From Dyadobacter sp. SG02 (GTDB lineage: Bacteria > Bacteroidota > Bacteroidia > Cytophagales > Spirosomataceae), in contig NZ_FNYL01000008.1 in the NCBI RefSeq assembly GCF_900109045.1, positions 248,001 through 312,000 on the forward strand: a DNA stretch of 64,000 bases, written 5' to 3'. The notes beneath the pieces were generated by a model. The model ran no database searches, was not told where the DNA came from, and saw only the letters and a program-made list of their open reading frames with translations. The position numbers were made by a program, and so were the translations under genes. Below are positions 52,159 through 60,366 of this stretch, piece by piece (the first letter of the stretch is position 1; the number at the start of each line of letters is the position of its first letter).

Positions 52159-52950
52159 CTATTTCACATTCATATTGCTCAGATCGGGTAGAGGGCTCAC
52201 GGACGTCCAGCCTCCGTCGACTATCAGGCTTTGCCCTGTAATATGCCCCGAATACGGCGATAGCAGGAACAATGCGGCATTCGCAATGTCCTCGCTGATG
52301 GCTGGCCGGCCCATTGGTGTAATGGACGACCACGTTTTGGCATAAGTCGGGTCTTCGGCTAATGTACGCTCTGTCAAAGTAGCCCCTGGTGCCACGGTAT
52401 TGATGGTAATGCCGTGCGGAGAAAGTTCGATCACGAGGTTTTTCGCCAGCATTTCAAGCCCTGCCTTGGTCATCGCATACGCGCCTAAAAACTGGTGCGC
52501 CTGATGCCCTACCACCGACGACATCAGCAATATTCTGCCGCCCGATTTCTGTTTCCGCATTTGCTTCGCGGCCGCTTGCGTGAGCAGGAAAGAACCCATT
52601 AGGTTCACTTCCAGTACTTTTCGTAGGTTTTCCGCCGGGTATTCAAAGAAATCGCCGAAGAGCGTAATACCTGCATTGCAGACCGTCAAAGTAAGTTTTC
52701 CGAAGCATTTCACCGCCTCGTCGACCATCGCGTCGATTACTTCCGGCTGGGAAGCGTCGCCTGCGAAAGCCACACATTCGCCTTCCTTGTTGCGTATTTT
52801 CTTCGCGGCCTCTGCGGCCAGTGCCTTGTTGGTATCGTTCAGGATAACCCCGGCACCCTGGCAGGCCAGTTGTTTCGCTATTTCGAAACCGATCCCCTGC
52901 CCGGCGCCGGTGACAATCGCCACATGGTTATCAAAAATTTGAGTGCTCAT
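52159..52950 (-). CDS. SDR family NAD(P)-dependent oxidoreductase
   Basis: This classical short-chain dehydrogenase of 263 residues has the TGAGQGIGFEIA cofactor motif, NAGI at about 90, catalytic Ser in LLMSSVVG, Tyr and Lys in AYAMTKAGLEML, and the closing GQSLIVDGGWTSV. The substrate is unknown. It lies downstream of an IlvD/Edd-type dehydratase on the same strand, so a sugar or sugar-acid dehydrogenase is likely; the two would then form an oxidation and dehydration pair. A 94-base gap with a hairpin-forming repeat separates them. Confidence 0.92.
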   Translation of the reverse strand: MSTQIFDNHVAIVTGAGQGIGFEIAKQLACQGAGVILNDTNKALAAEAAKKIRNKEGECVAFAGDASQPEVIDAMVDEAVKCFGKLTLTVCNAGITLFGDFFEYPAENLRKVLEVNLMGSFLLTQAAAKQMRKQKSGGRILLMSSVVGHQAHQFLGAYAMTKAGLEMLAKNLVIELSPHGITINTVAPGATLTERTLAEDPTYAKTWSSITPMGRPAISEDIANAALFLLSPYSGHITGQSLIVDGGWTSVSPLPDLSNMNVK

Positions 52951-52970
52951 TCTAATACTGATTTGAAAGC

Positions 52971-53038
52971 TGGTAATGCGTCGGACCTGCGCTACGGCGA
53001 TTAGCGCTACGGTTCAGCGCCGCGCCGCCGCATTACCA
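52971..53038. repeat. intergenic inverted repeat with internal direct repeats
   Basis: TGGTAATGCG at 52971-52980 is matched by its exact reverse complement at 53029-53038. Between the arms, GCGCTACGG occurs twice (52989 and 53004), and the rest is G+C-rich. The element fills the gap between two co-directional - strand genes, so it may attenuate or stabilise the transcript. It could also be a decayed mobile palindrome. Confidence 0.6.
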
Positions 53039-53044
53039 AGCTTG

Positions 53045-54763
53045 TTAATGCGAATCTCTCGTTACTTTATCGCCCGAGCCTCCTTTGAGGAAGTCGAGGT
53101 CGGCGCCTTCGTGCGCCTGCGTTACGTGCGCGATGTGCAGGTGTACGTAACCACGGTTGTAGCCCAGTTCAAGCGGCTTCCAGAGCTGCCTGCGGCGCGT
53201 AAGTTCCTCGTCCGACACTTCCAGATGCAGCTTTCTGTTCTCCACATCGAGTTCAATATAATCTCCATCCTGCACCAGAGCGAGGTTACCACCTACGGCA
53301 GCTTCCGGCGACACGTGCAAAACAACCGTTCCAAAACCGGTACCACTCATTCGTCCGTCGGAAATGCGTACCATGTCGATCACCCCCTGCGCGAGCAGTT
53401 TTTTAGGTAACGACATATTTCCTACCTCGGGCATTCCCGGGTAGCCTTTCGGGCCAACATTTTTCAAAACCAATATGCTGTTTTCATCCACATCGAGGTT
53501 CGGATCGTCGAGGCGGGCCTTGTAGTCGTCGATATCCTCAAAAACGATCGCCTTGCCGCGGTGCTGCATCAGTTCCGGCTTCAAAGATGCCGACGGTTTG
53601 ATCACCGCCCCATTCTCGCACAGGTTCCCACGAACTACCGCGAGGCCCGTAAGGTCCTTAATGGGTTCGTCCATGGTGCCGATTACTTCCGGATTGAAGC
53701 ATTCCGCACTCGCACTGTTCTCGGCCATTGTCTTGCCATTAGCAGTAATCACCGACTGGTGCAATATGTTGCTCAGCTCTTTGATCACCACCGGCAAGCC
53801 TCCCGCATAGTAGAAGTCTTCCATAAAATACCCGCCCGAAGGTTGCAGGTTGAGCAATAGCGGTACTTTTTTGCAGAGGTCATTGAAATCATCCAGATGC
53901 AAATCCACCCCGATGCGTCCCGCGATAGCAAGCAAATGGATCACAAAATTGGTAGAACCACCAATCGCCGCATTGATCATGATCGCATTCTCGAATGCTT
54001 CTCTTGTAAGGATCTGCGACAGGCGCAGGTCTTCCTTTACCATATCCACAATGCGCCGGCCCGACAAATGCGCCAGCACCTTTCTACGCGAATCGGCAGC
54101 AGGTATCGCTGCATTTTCGGGCAATGTAAGCCCGAGCGATTCCACCATACAGGCCATGGTGGAGGCCGTACCCATTACCGCGCAATGGCCGTCGGAGCGG
54201 CACATGCAGGCTTCGGCGGTGTAGAGTTCTTCCTGCGTGAGCTCGCCTTTGCGGTGCAGCTCGCTGAAACGCCACACGTCGCTGGTGCCGATGGTTTTGC
54301 CCCGGTAGCGACCTGTGAGCATTGGTCCGCCGGAAACGACGATCGTAGGAATGTTCACGCTCGCCGCGCCCATGACGAGTGAAGGCGTCGTTTTATCGCA
54401 GCCGCAGAGCAGTACCACACCGTCAATCGGGTTGGCGCGGATCGATTCTTCGACGTCCATACTCGCGAGGTTGCGGTAGAGCATCGCTGTGGGTTTAATG
54501 AGTGTTTCGCCCAGCGACATCACGGGGAATTCGAGCGGGAAACCGCCTGCTTCCCACACGCCTCGTTTCACCGATTCGGCCAGCTCGCGGAAATGCCCGT
54601 TGCAGGGCGTAAGCTCCGAAAATGTATTACAAATGCCGATGACCGGCCGTCCTTCAAACTCATCAGCGGGGTAACCCTGATTTTTCATCCAGGCGCGGTA
54701 AATGAAACCGTCCTTACCCGATTTGCCAAACCAGCCCCTGCTGCGCAACTTGTTTTCTTCCAT
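53045..54763 (-). CDS. IlvD/Edd family dehydratase, sugar-acid type
   Basis: This 572-residue iron-sulfur dehydratase resembles the arabonate/xylonate branch of the IlvD/Edd family more than true IlvD (RSRGWFGKSGKDGFIYRAWM, GICNTFSELTPCNGHFRELAE, GGFPLEFPVMSLGE). Cluster or metal residues are Cys in TPCNGH, GCDKTTPSLVMGAAS, and EACMCRSDGHCAVMGTASTM. The substrate side has INAAIGGSTNFVIHL and SDGRMSGTGFGTVVLHVSPEAAVGG, trimmed to its start. It probably dehydrates an aldonic acid to a 2-keto-3-deoxy acid. With the SDR downstream it suggests non-phosphorylative sugar oxidation. No other branched-chain amino acid gene is near. Confidence 0.88.
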   Translation of the reverse strand: MEENKLRSRGWFGKSGKDGFIYRAWMKNQGYPADEFEGRPVIGICNTFSELTPCNGHFRELAESVKRGVWEAGGFPLEFPVMSLGETLIKPTAMLYRNLASMDVEESIRANPIDGVVLLCGCDKTTPSLVMGAASVNIPTIVVSGGPMLTGRYRGKTIGTSDVWRFSELHRKGELTQEELYTAEACMCRSDGHCAVMGTASTMACMVESLGLTLPENAAIPAADSRRKVLAHLSGRRIVDMVKEDLRLSQILTREAFENAIMINAAIGGSTNFVIHLLAIAGRIGVDLHLDDFNDLCKKVPLLLNLQPSGGYFMEDFYYAGGLPVVIKELSNILHQSVITANGKTMAENSASAECFNPEVIGTMDEPIKDLTGLAVVRGNLCENGAVIKPSASLKPELMQHRGKAIVFEDIDDYKARLDDPNLDVDENSILVLKNVGPKGYPGMPEVGNMSLPKKLLAQGVIDMVRISDGRMSGTGFGTVVLHVSPEAAVGGNLALVQDGDYIELDVENRKLHLEVSDEELTRRRQLWKPLELGYNRGYVHLHIAHVTQAHEGADLDFLKGGSGDKVTRDSH

Positions 54764-54877
54764 TATTCGCCATTTTTTATATCTCCTCAGAAAAGGAGCC
54801 GGGGAGTAAAAACTAATTCCGGGTACCCTTTAAAATAAAAATCGTATATTCGGCTAACACGTGCCCGATAGTAATCC

Positions 54878-56128
54878 ATGCTTTTTTTCAGACATTATAA
54901 ACTGTTGCTTCTCTTGTCTTTACAGCTGGCAGCCCTGCCAATTCACGCTCAGTACAACGCGGATAATTTCATTGAAAAACTATTAAAAAAGCACCCCGAG
55001 CGCTTCTCGGCGATCCTGCAAAATCCTGAAAAATACAAGGTGCAAGTCCTGTATACGAAGATCGACAGGAATAAAAACAACATTCCGCACTTTACTACGC
55101 ATGCTTACCGGGTAAATACCGGCGAATATTTTTATCCGGCGAGCACGGTTAAGCTACCGGCAGTAGCCCTCGCATTTGAAAAGCTGAACAAGCTGGGCAT
55201 CGACAAGTACACACCGATGTTTACGGACGCAGTAAGGCCGGAGCAAACAGCCGTGAAGGCGGATACGAGTTCCGAAGATGGTCTGCCGTCGGTCGCGCAT
55301 TATGCCAAGAAGATATTGCTGGCAAGTGACAACGATGCATTCAACAGGCTGTATGAGTTTATAGGGCAGGAGGAATTCAACGACAGCCTGCACAGGAAAG
55401 GTTTTAAAGATTCCCGCATTCTCCATCGCCTCGATTCGCCGATCGGGCCGGAGAATAATCGTTATACAAATCCGATCCGGTTTGAAAAGGATGGCAAGAT
55501 CGTTTTCGAGCAGCCGGCGAAGTATGATGAGAAGGAATTTAATGCACCGGGGCCGATTCTGTTAGGTCAGGGTTACATGAAAGACGGTGCACTGGTGAAC
55601 GAGCCGTTCGATTTTACCAAAAAGAATTTCTTCCCGCTGGAAGAACAGCATCGCCTGTTGAAAACGCTCTTCTTTCCCGACCAGGTGCCGGCATCGCAGC
55701 GTTTCAACCTCACCGAGGATGATTACCGGTTCATGTACCAGTATATGTCGCAATTTCCGGTCGAAACGAGCTTTCCGGCGAGCTATACCGATGATTATTA
55801 CGATGGTTTTGTGAAATTCCTGCTCTTCGGGGCTACTAAAACGAGGCTACCGCGTCATATCCGGCTTTTCAACAAATGCGGCGATGCATACGGCTTCCTG
55901 CTCGACAATGCCTATGTGGCCGATTTTGAAAAAGGGATCGAGTTTATGGTAACGGCCGTGATCTACTGCAATGCAGACGGCGTCTTCAACGATAATAAAT
56001 ATGACTACGACACGGTAGGCTTTCCTTTCATGGCCAATCTGGGGAAAACGATCTTTGAATACGAACTCGACCGCAAACGTCCGAACCGTCCCGATTTAAG
56101 TCGTTTTGAAGTGGAATATGATAAGTGA
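54878..56128 (+). CDS. secreted serine hydrolase (beta-lactamase/transpeptidase fold)
   Basis: This 416-residue exported protein (signal peptide ending IHAQ) has the serine beta-lactamase/DD-peptidase fold. SxxK is YPASTVKLPAVA (Ser about residue 90) and SDN is LLASDNDAFNRLYE. The third motif is changed: the usual KTG reads KCG in FNKCGDAYGFLLD. Length is above class A enzymes because of a long insert around 170-260. The role could be peptidoglycan processing or ester hydrolysis; I would not call it an antibiotic-resistance enzyme. It stands alone, divergent from the ilvD-like gene. Confidence 0.8.
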   Translation: MLFFRHYKLLLLLSLQLAALPIHAQYNADNFIEKLLKKHPERFSAILQNPEKYKVQVLYTKIDRNKNNIPHFTTHAYRVNTGEYFYPASTVKLPAVALAFEKLNKLGIDKYTPMFTDAVRPEQTAVKADTSSEDGLPSVAHYAKKILLASDNDAFNRLYEFIGQEEFNDSLHRKGFKDSRILHRLDSPIGPENNRYTNPIRFEKDGKIVFEQPAKYDEKEFNAPGPILLGQGYMKDGALVNEPFDFTKKNFFPLEEQHRLLKTLFFPDQVPASQRFNLTEDDYRFMYQYMSQFPVETSFPASYTDDYYDGFVKFLLFGATKTRLPRHIRLFNKCGDAYGFLLDNAYVADFEKGIEFMVTAVIYCNADGVFNDNKYDYDTVGFPFMANLGKTIFEYELDRKRPNRPDLSRFEVEYDK

Positions 56129-56524
56129 TCAGCGTGTCCTGAACTTCAACCGCGGCGCGATCTGGCAAATGTAGAGGTTAATGAGGTGGCCGACGATCAG
56201 CAATCCCGAGCCTACGTAACCCAGCCAGGCGAAGACCTGATGACGGCCTTCAAAAATCAACGAAATGGAGAAAATGGCCAATGCGCCCCAAAGCAGGATG
56301 CGAATACCGAGCGAGCGGTGGTCGCGGGTGGCATAGTAAACGGCAATGCCATTGATGAGGATAAACAGGTAATCCAGCGAAATGAGGCCGATATGCGCAT
56401 GATTATGCGTCGCTACCGACGAGCCGAGCGCCAATGCGGGAACCAGTATGCAATGGATAATGCACAACACGGACCCTAAGATCCCAATGTAATCGGCCCT
56501 GCCATGTGAGTGTACTGCTTTCAT
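56129..56524 (-). CDS. MerC domain membrane protein
   Basis: The 131-residue inner-membrane protein has four hydrophobic segments and the MerC opening ADYIGILGSVLCIIHCILVPAL with two Cys residues (CIIHC). A His-rich loop (THNHAHIG) follows. MerC transports mercury in classical operons, but there is no merA, merP or merR here. In Bacteroidota it often accompanies a Fur-family regulator and a TonB receptor, as in this window, so it is better viewed as part of a metal (probably zinc) uptake set. Two copies of the 7-3-7 palindrome lie upstream. Confidence 0.85.
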   Translation of the reverse strand: MKAVHSHGRADYIGILGSVLCIIHCILVPALALGSSVATHNHAHIGLISLDYLFILINGIAVYYATRDHRSLGIRILLWGALAIFSISLIFEGRHQVFAWLGYVGSGLLIVGHLINLYICQIAPRLKFRTR

Positions 56525-56531
56525 TTCCTAC

Positions 56532-56587
56532 ATACAATAATGTTGCAAAAATAACACCATCGGTTCGAACTTGCAACGGGGTTGCAG
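56532..56587. promoter_or_regulatory. two predicted Fur/Zur-type operators upstream of merC and fur
   Basis: Copies of the pattern TTGCAAC-N3-GTTGCAA sit at 56571-56587 (TTGCAAC GGG GTTGCAG, one change) and at 56532-56548 (left half degenerate, right half GTTGCAA exact). They are 8 and 47 bases upstream of the merC ATG and lie between the divergent merC and fur genes, so they could control both. The same pattern occurs twice before the TonB receptor at 60181. Confidence 0.6.
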
Positions 56588-56715
56588 AATATTTTTAGGC
56601 AGCGGTTGACCAATCCATGAAAGTGTAATCGGAATCCTTGGAATTTGAACCGGTTAGAACTTAACTTTGACGGGAAAGGTTTTAGAAGGGAGGAATTATC
56701 AAACTGTTGGAAACA

Positions 56716-57126
56716 ATGGACCAGTTAAGAGAAACGCTGAAAGTACATCATCTGCGGACGACCACGTGCCGGGAAGACGTGCTTTCAACATTTATCAATC
56801 GCAAAAACGCATTATCGCACGGGGATCTGGAAGGGGAGCTAGGAGAGAATTACGACCGTGTAACCATATACAGGACTCTCAAAACGTTCCTCGAAAAAGG
56901 CATTATACACAAGGTACTCGACGACGAGGGCCTGCGTTACGCATTATGTTCGCACAGTTGTTCGGAAGAAAAACACCAGCACGACCATATCCATTTCAAA
57001 TGCAGCGCATGCGGTGAAACCAATTGCCTCGAAAACCTGCACATTCCGGCTGTACAACTGCCGGACGGTTACCATCCCGAGCATTTCAATCTGCTGATAC
57101 AGGGCGTTTGCCCCAAATGCAACTAA
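56716..57126 (+). CDS. Fur-family transcriptional regulator (probably zinc-sensing)
   Basis: This 136-residue Fur-family repressor has an N-terminal winged helix (TTCREDVLSTFINRKNALSHGDLEGEL; YDRVTIYRTLKTFLEKGIIHKV, each a standard segment) and a C-terminal metal domain. It shows a His-rich EEKHQHDHIHFKCSACGETNCLE and two CxxC pairs (CSAC and CPKC) for structural zinc. Start is ATG 56716; a TTG at 56707 adds three residues. Which metal it senses cannot be read with certainty; the MerC-like and receptor neighbours favour zinc (Zur). It is divergent from merC, with operator-like palindromes in between. Confidence 0.88.
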   Translation: MDQLRETLKVHHLRTTTCREDVLSTFINRKNALSHGDLEGELGENYDRVTIYRTLKTFLEKGIIHKVLDDEGLRYALCSHSCSEEKHQHDHIHFKCSACGETNCLENLHIPAVQLPDGYHPEHFNLLIQGVCPKCN

Positions 57127-57199
57127 GCTGTCGCCCTGAGCGGAGTCGAAGGGCATTTGCATCACGCATTTGCCCTTCGACTCCGCTCAGGGCGACAGC
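57127..57199. terminator. 29-bp perfect hairpin (palindromic intergenic repeat) between converging genes
   Basis: The arm at 57127-57155 (GCTGTCGCCCTGAGCGGAGT and nine more bases) is exactly complementary to 57171-57199, with a 15-base loop. It begins directly after the fur stop codon and ends 15 bases before the stop of the converging lipoprotein gene. The CTGAGCGGAGTCGAAGG core is a type of palindrome seen scattered between genes in many bacteria. Confidence 0.85.
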
Positions 57200-57214
57200 C
57201 TGATCACATTTGGT

Positions 57215-57769
57215 TTACTTCACTTTCAATATAAAATCCAGATTCACATCGTCGCTACCGGGCGTTGGCGTGCCGTTTTTCGCTCCGGGCTGGTGGCGTA
57301 GCTGTACTTTCAGCTTCCCGTCGCCCACTGCACCGGTTTTCGCCGAGCCTGTCAGGCCGATCGGATAATTGTTTTTGTCCTTATCTCCGTAAGTGTACGT
57401 CAGCAAAGCCGCCGGGGTGGGAGTGTACACAAAAAGGTGCTCGTAAGACTCTTCTTCCACTTCCTTGGTAATATCGTCCACGGGAGACTTGCTCTCGTCG
57501 AGCAGCTCAATGGCCAATGTATAAGTCGTGTTCGGTTTCAGCGAAATGGTATCGAATTTGGTGGGTGCATTGCCACCGTCGCCGTCGGGATCCTTGTAGG
57601 AAAAGGTGCTCACATTGGACGTGCCTTGCTCGGTGAATTTCAATGTCACGGAGGTGATCAGCTCATTCTCGTCGTCGGGCTCCACTTCGTCGCCCGAATC
57701 TTTACATTGCACAAAGGCCATTGTCATTGCGGCGAGCAGCATCCAGGTCAGCTTACGGTTCATTTTCAT
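57215..57769 (-). CDS. small lipoprotein accompanying the TonB receptor (periplasmic-binding-fold type)
   Basis: The 184-residue product from ATG 57769 has a lipoprotein signal (MKMNRKLTWMLLAAMTMAFVQC) with lipobox FVQC, trimmed from 22 residues to MNRKLTWMLLAAMTM plus FVQC. The mature part is a beta-rich domain with LITSVTLKFTEQGTSN, YKDPDGDGGN, EVEEESYEHLFVYTP and LRHQPGAKNG. It resembles small lipoproteins often found beside metal-related TonB receptors and MerC in Bacteroidota; I recall these being called type 1 periplasmic binding fold superfamily proteins. Acidic and DGDGG segments could bind a metal. It follows the receptor on the same strand. The alternative start (57763) drops two residues. 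Confidence 0.75.
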   Translation of the reverse strand: MKMNRKLTWMLLAAMTMAFVQCKDSGDEVEPDDENELITSVTLKFTEQGTSNVSTFSYKDPDGDGGNAPTKFDTISLKPNTTYTLAIELLDESKSPVDDITKEVEEESYEHLFVYTPTPAALLTYTYGDKDKNNYPIGLTGSAKTGAVGDGKLKVQLRHQPGAKNGTPTPGSDDVNLDFILKVK

Positions 57770-57812
57770 ACGTAATAGGTTTAAGTATTGCATTAAAATT
57801 CATATTCAGGCA

Positions 57813-57857
57813 GGGCTTCGTTAAGCCGGGCTTCGCTAAGCCGGGCTTCGTTAAGCG
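57813..57857. repeat. three tandem 15-bp palindromic units across the receptor stop codon
   Basis: Units at 57813-57827, 57828-57842 and 57843-57857 read GGGCTTCGTTAAGCC, GGGCTTCGCTAAGCC and GGGCTTCGTTAAGCG. Each contains an inverted repeat GGCTT-N4-AAGCC. The last unit includes the stop codon of the TonB receptor gene (57851-57853), so the array touches coding sequence. Confidence 0.9.
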
Positions 57858-60181
57858 CCAAACTTCCATTTGAGGCGGAGCGACGCATTACGGCCCATAT
57901 CGTCGGCGTAGTAGCGGAAGCGGTTCAGGTAATCGCGGTAAACCGTATTGAACAGGTTCTGCACATTGATACCGATTTCCAGCTGCTGCTTTTCCGAAAC
58001 TTTCAGCGTAGTACCGGCTTGGAGGCTCCACAGCGAATAGGCTTTCGGCGGCGTCAGGAAGTCGCTGTTCGGCGGTACGCGTTTTTGTTCAGCCACCAAG
58101 AGGTTACCAATTGAAATAAACCCGTCCTTCCACTTGCCACGGTCGGCGAGCTGGTATTTCAGTGCATTATCCAACCGGTTTGGCGGTATCATCACGAGGT
58201 AACCGTCGTTGCGCTCGTCGTACACGCGCAGGTATGTGAGCTTGCTCGAAATAGTGGTGCGCTTCACAAACTCCCAGCTCCCCGAAATGTCGATGCCTTT
58301 GAAAGAAGCGTCGGTTTGGGTGTATTTAAAGTAGGGAAATGCGCCACGGATGGTCAAAATGGGCTCGGGTTGTGGTTTTAGATATATAAAATCAAAAATG
58401 TAATTGTAATAGCCACCTACCTCCACGCTCCATCCGGGCGCGGCATATTTGACGCTGGCAATGGAATTCAACGCTTTCTCAGGCTGCAATGTGGCATCGC
58501 CTTTTTCGTACGCGGCCGCGCCATGGTGCACGCCGTCGCTGAACAGCTCGCTCACATTAGGCGCGCGCCAGGCAGTACCCAGGTTCACACGCGCGGAGAA
58601 ACGCTCGGAAAAGTTGCGGGTAGCACCCGCGGTTCCCGAAAAGTTGCCGAAATCGAAATGGTCGGCGATTTTCTCGCGGTTCACGATCCGGTAGGTTTTC
58701 AGCGTCCGGTAATCATAGTGCAGGCCGGCTTCCAGTTCCCATTTGCTCGTCACATACCGCTCGATCCAGAACAGCCCGATATTGAACTGGTTGAAATTCG
58801 GGATCAGCGGGCGGCCGCTCATGAGGTTGTATTGATATAATGTGCTTACACCAACCTGCCCGCTGATTTTTCCGGCAATGGGTTTGTGGTCCCAGACCAC
58901 GTCGTTTGTCAATGAAGTGAGTTTGAATGTAAGTTCGGGATGGTTAAGCGCCGCTATACTGTCGTTGCGCGGACGGTGCAGGTCGAACTCGTTGCGGTTG
59001 TTGTACTGCCGCGCGATCGTCCATTGCAGCCGGTTGCCATCGTTGAAATGGTAATGCGTTTCAGCTTTGAGCAGTTCGTGCGTCGCATTCTGATTAGGCC
59101 GGTTAATGGCATAGCTGAACCCGGATTTGACAAACGGCTCGCCATTCTTTATCACGTTGAGTAAATCAGTAACGCTACCAATATGTGAGCCGGAGAAAAT
59201 GCCTATTTGCGTGTCGAACCGGCTGTAAAACACATCGATCCCCAGGCCTTTGCGACGGTAGCCTGCCGCGAGGGAGAAGTTGTTTTCACTGATCCCGGTA
59301 TTGCCCAGGAAATAATTGGGTGTGCGGATATTCCCGCCGCGCTTAATGGTGCCCTGTGCGCGCCAGCCGAAGCCTTTCACAAAGTTCAGGCCACCCTGCA
59401 CGGTACCGGACATTACGCCCTGCCTGCCATTGGAAAAGCCCACCGCATTCAGCTCGCCCGTGATCGGTCTGTCCACCGGCAACTCTTCCGGTTCCACGAG
59501 GATCACCCCGCCGATCGCATCCGAGCCATAGCGCACTCCTGCGGCGCCTTTTACAACCGATATTCGCGTAGCAATGAACGGATCGATCTCCGGTGCATGC
59601 TCGGAGCCCCATTGCTGGCCCTCCTGACGAATACCGTTGTTCATGATCAGCACGCGGTTGCTGTGCAGGCCGTGAATGACGGGTTTCGCAATAGAAGAAC
59701 CGGTTTGCAGGGTGGTAACGCCCGTCACGCCTTTCAGACTTTCGCCCAAGGTCTGCCCACGTGTTTTATCTAAATCTGCCCCCGAAATGGTGGTTAACGG
59801 CTGCGAGGATGGTGCATCGGTGCGGTGCGCGGTAATCTCGACGTCTTTCAAATGCACTTCCTGTTCGAGCAGGTTGAAGTTTTCTTCGTGTCCTGCCGTC
59901 AAATCTATTTTTTGCTGAAATGGACTGTAACCGATAATGCGGCATTCAAGCGTGTAGTTGCCTGGACAAAGATTCCGGAGCTCGTAACGGCCATTTTCAT
60001 CGGTGAAGACACCATTGCTCTGGCCGACGATCAGCACGGTAGCCCCGATGATCGGCTGGCCGGTGTGCCGGTCTTTCACGACGCCCTTCACAAAGCATTC
60101 GCACGCCGGTTGCTGGCCTATGGCGGCGATCCAGGAAAGTGCGAGGAGGAAGGTAAGGAGTGAATTTCTGACGAATAACAT
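57851..60181 (-). CDS. TonB-dependent outer membrane receptor (probable metal uptake)
   Basis: This 776-residue receptor has a signal peptide (MLFVRNSLLTFLLALSW, ending IGQQ), an N-terminal carboxypeptidase-like domain (GVVKDRHTGQPIIGATVLI) and a plug (ETHRTDAPSSQP-like region; GESLKGVTGVTTLQTGSSIAK, GLHSNRVLIMNNGIRQEGQQW, trimmed forms). A beta-barrel follows and ends ASLRLKWKFGA. It is a stand-alone TonB receptor, not a SusC: it is shorter and has no SusD. A longer reading from 60280 adds 33 residues that do not fit a signal peptide. Two 7-3-7 palindromes lie 30 and 58 bases upstream. Neighbours point to zinc or another metal chelate. Confidence 0.92.
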   Translation of the reverse strand: MLFVRNSLLTFLLALSWIAAIGQQPACECFVKGVVKDRHTGQPIIGATVLIVGQSNGVFTDENGRYELRNLCPGNYTLECRIIGYSPFQQKIDLTAGHEENFNLLEQEVHLKDVEITAHRTDAPSSQPLTTISGADLDKTRGQTLGESLKGVTGVTTLQTGSSIAKPVIHGLHSNRVLIMNNGIRQEGQQWGSEHAPEIDPFIATRISVVKGAAGVRYGSDAIGGVILVEPEELPVDRPITGELNAVGFSNGRQGVMSGTVQGGLNFVKGFGWRAQGTIKRGGNIRTPNYFLGNTGISENNFSLAAGYRRKGLGIDVFYSRFDTQIGIFSGSHIGSVTDLLNVIKNGEPFVKSGFSYAINRPNQNATHELLKAETHYHFNDGNRLQWTIARQYNNRNEFDLHRPRNDSIAALNHPELTFKLTSLTNDVVWDHKPIAGKISGQVGVSTLYQYNLMSGRPLIPNFNQFNIGLFWIERYVTSKWELEAGLHYDYRTLKTYRIVNREKIADHFDFGNFSGTAGATRNFSERFSARVNLGTAWRAPNVSELFSDGVHHGAAAYEKGDATLQPEKALNSIASVKYAAPGWSVEVGGYYNYIFDFIYLKPQPEPILTIRGAFPYFKYTQTDASFKGIDISGSWEFVKRTTISSKLTYLRVYDERNDGYLVMIPPNRLDNALKYQLADRGKWKDGFISIGNLLVAEQKRVPPNSDFLTPPKAYSLWSLQAGTTLKVSEKQQLEIGINVQNLFNTVYRDYLNRFRYYADDMGRNASLRLKWKFGA

Positions 60182-60210
60182 CTGTGCCGGGAGCGAGTGG
60201 GTCTTTCTTT

Positions 60211-60256
60211 TTGTTACAACGTTGCAAAAATAAGATGATTGCAACTGTGTTGCAAT
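60211..60256. promoter_or_regulatory. two predicted Fur/Zur-type operators upstream of the TonB receptor
   Basis: The site at 60239-60255 is a perfect TTGCAAC-N3-GTTGCAA, extended by one more base pair to 60238-60256. The second at 60211-60227 has an exact right half (GTTGCAA) and five of seven bases in the left half. They lie 58 and 30 bases upstream of the receptor ATG and match those before merC. Confidence 0.65.
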
Positions 60257-60366
60257 TAAATTCCGGAAGTATTTTCTCAAATTTTCAGCGGATTAGGTCC
60301 TTAAATGTAAATTTGTGCTCCATTTTGCCGCATTAATCCTTGTCCGACCTTCTTTTAACCAAAATC

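Noticed and set aside
53045-54763. True dihydroxy-acid dehydratase (ilvD) of valine/isoleucine synthesis
   Set aside because: Its N-terminal and metal-site blocks resemble the aldonate dehydratase branch, and there are no ilvB, ilvC or leu genes nearby.
54878-56128. A class A beta-lactamase giving drug resistance
   Set aside because: The KTG motif is changed and the size and insert do not fit class A. A general serine hydrolase call is safer.
56129-56524. A mercury-resistance operon
   Set aside because: MerC is present but merA, merP, merR and merT are not. The neighbours point to metal uptake regulation.
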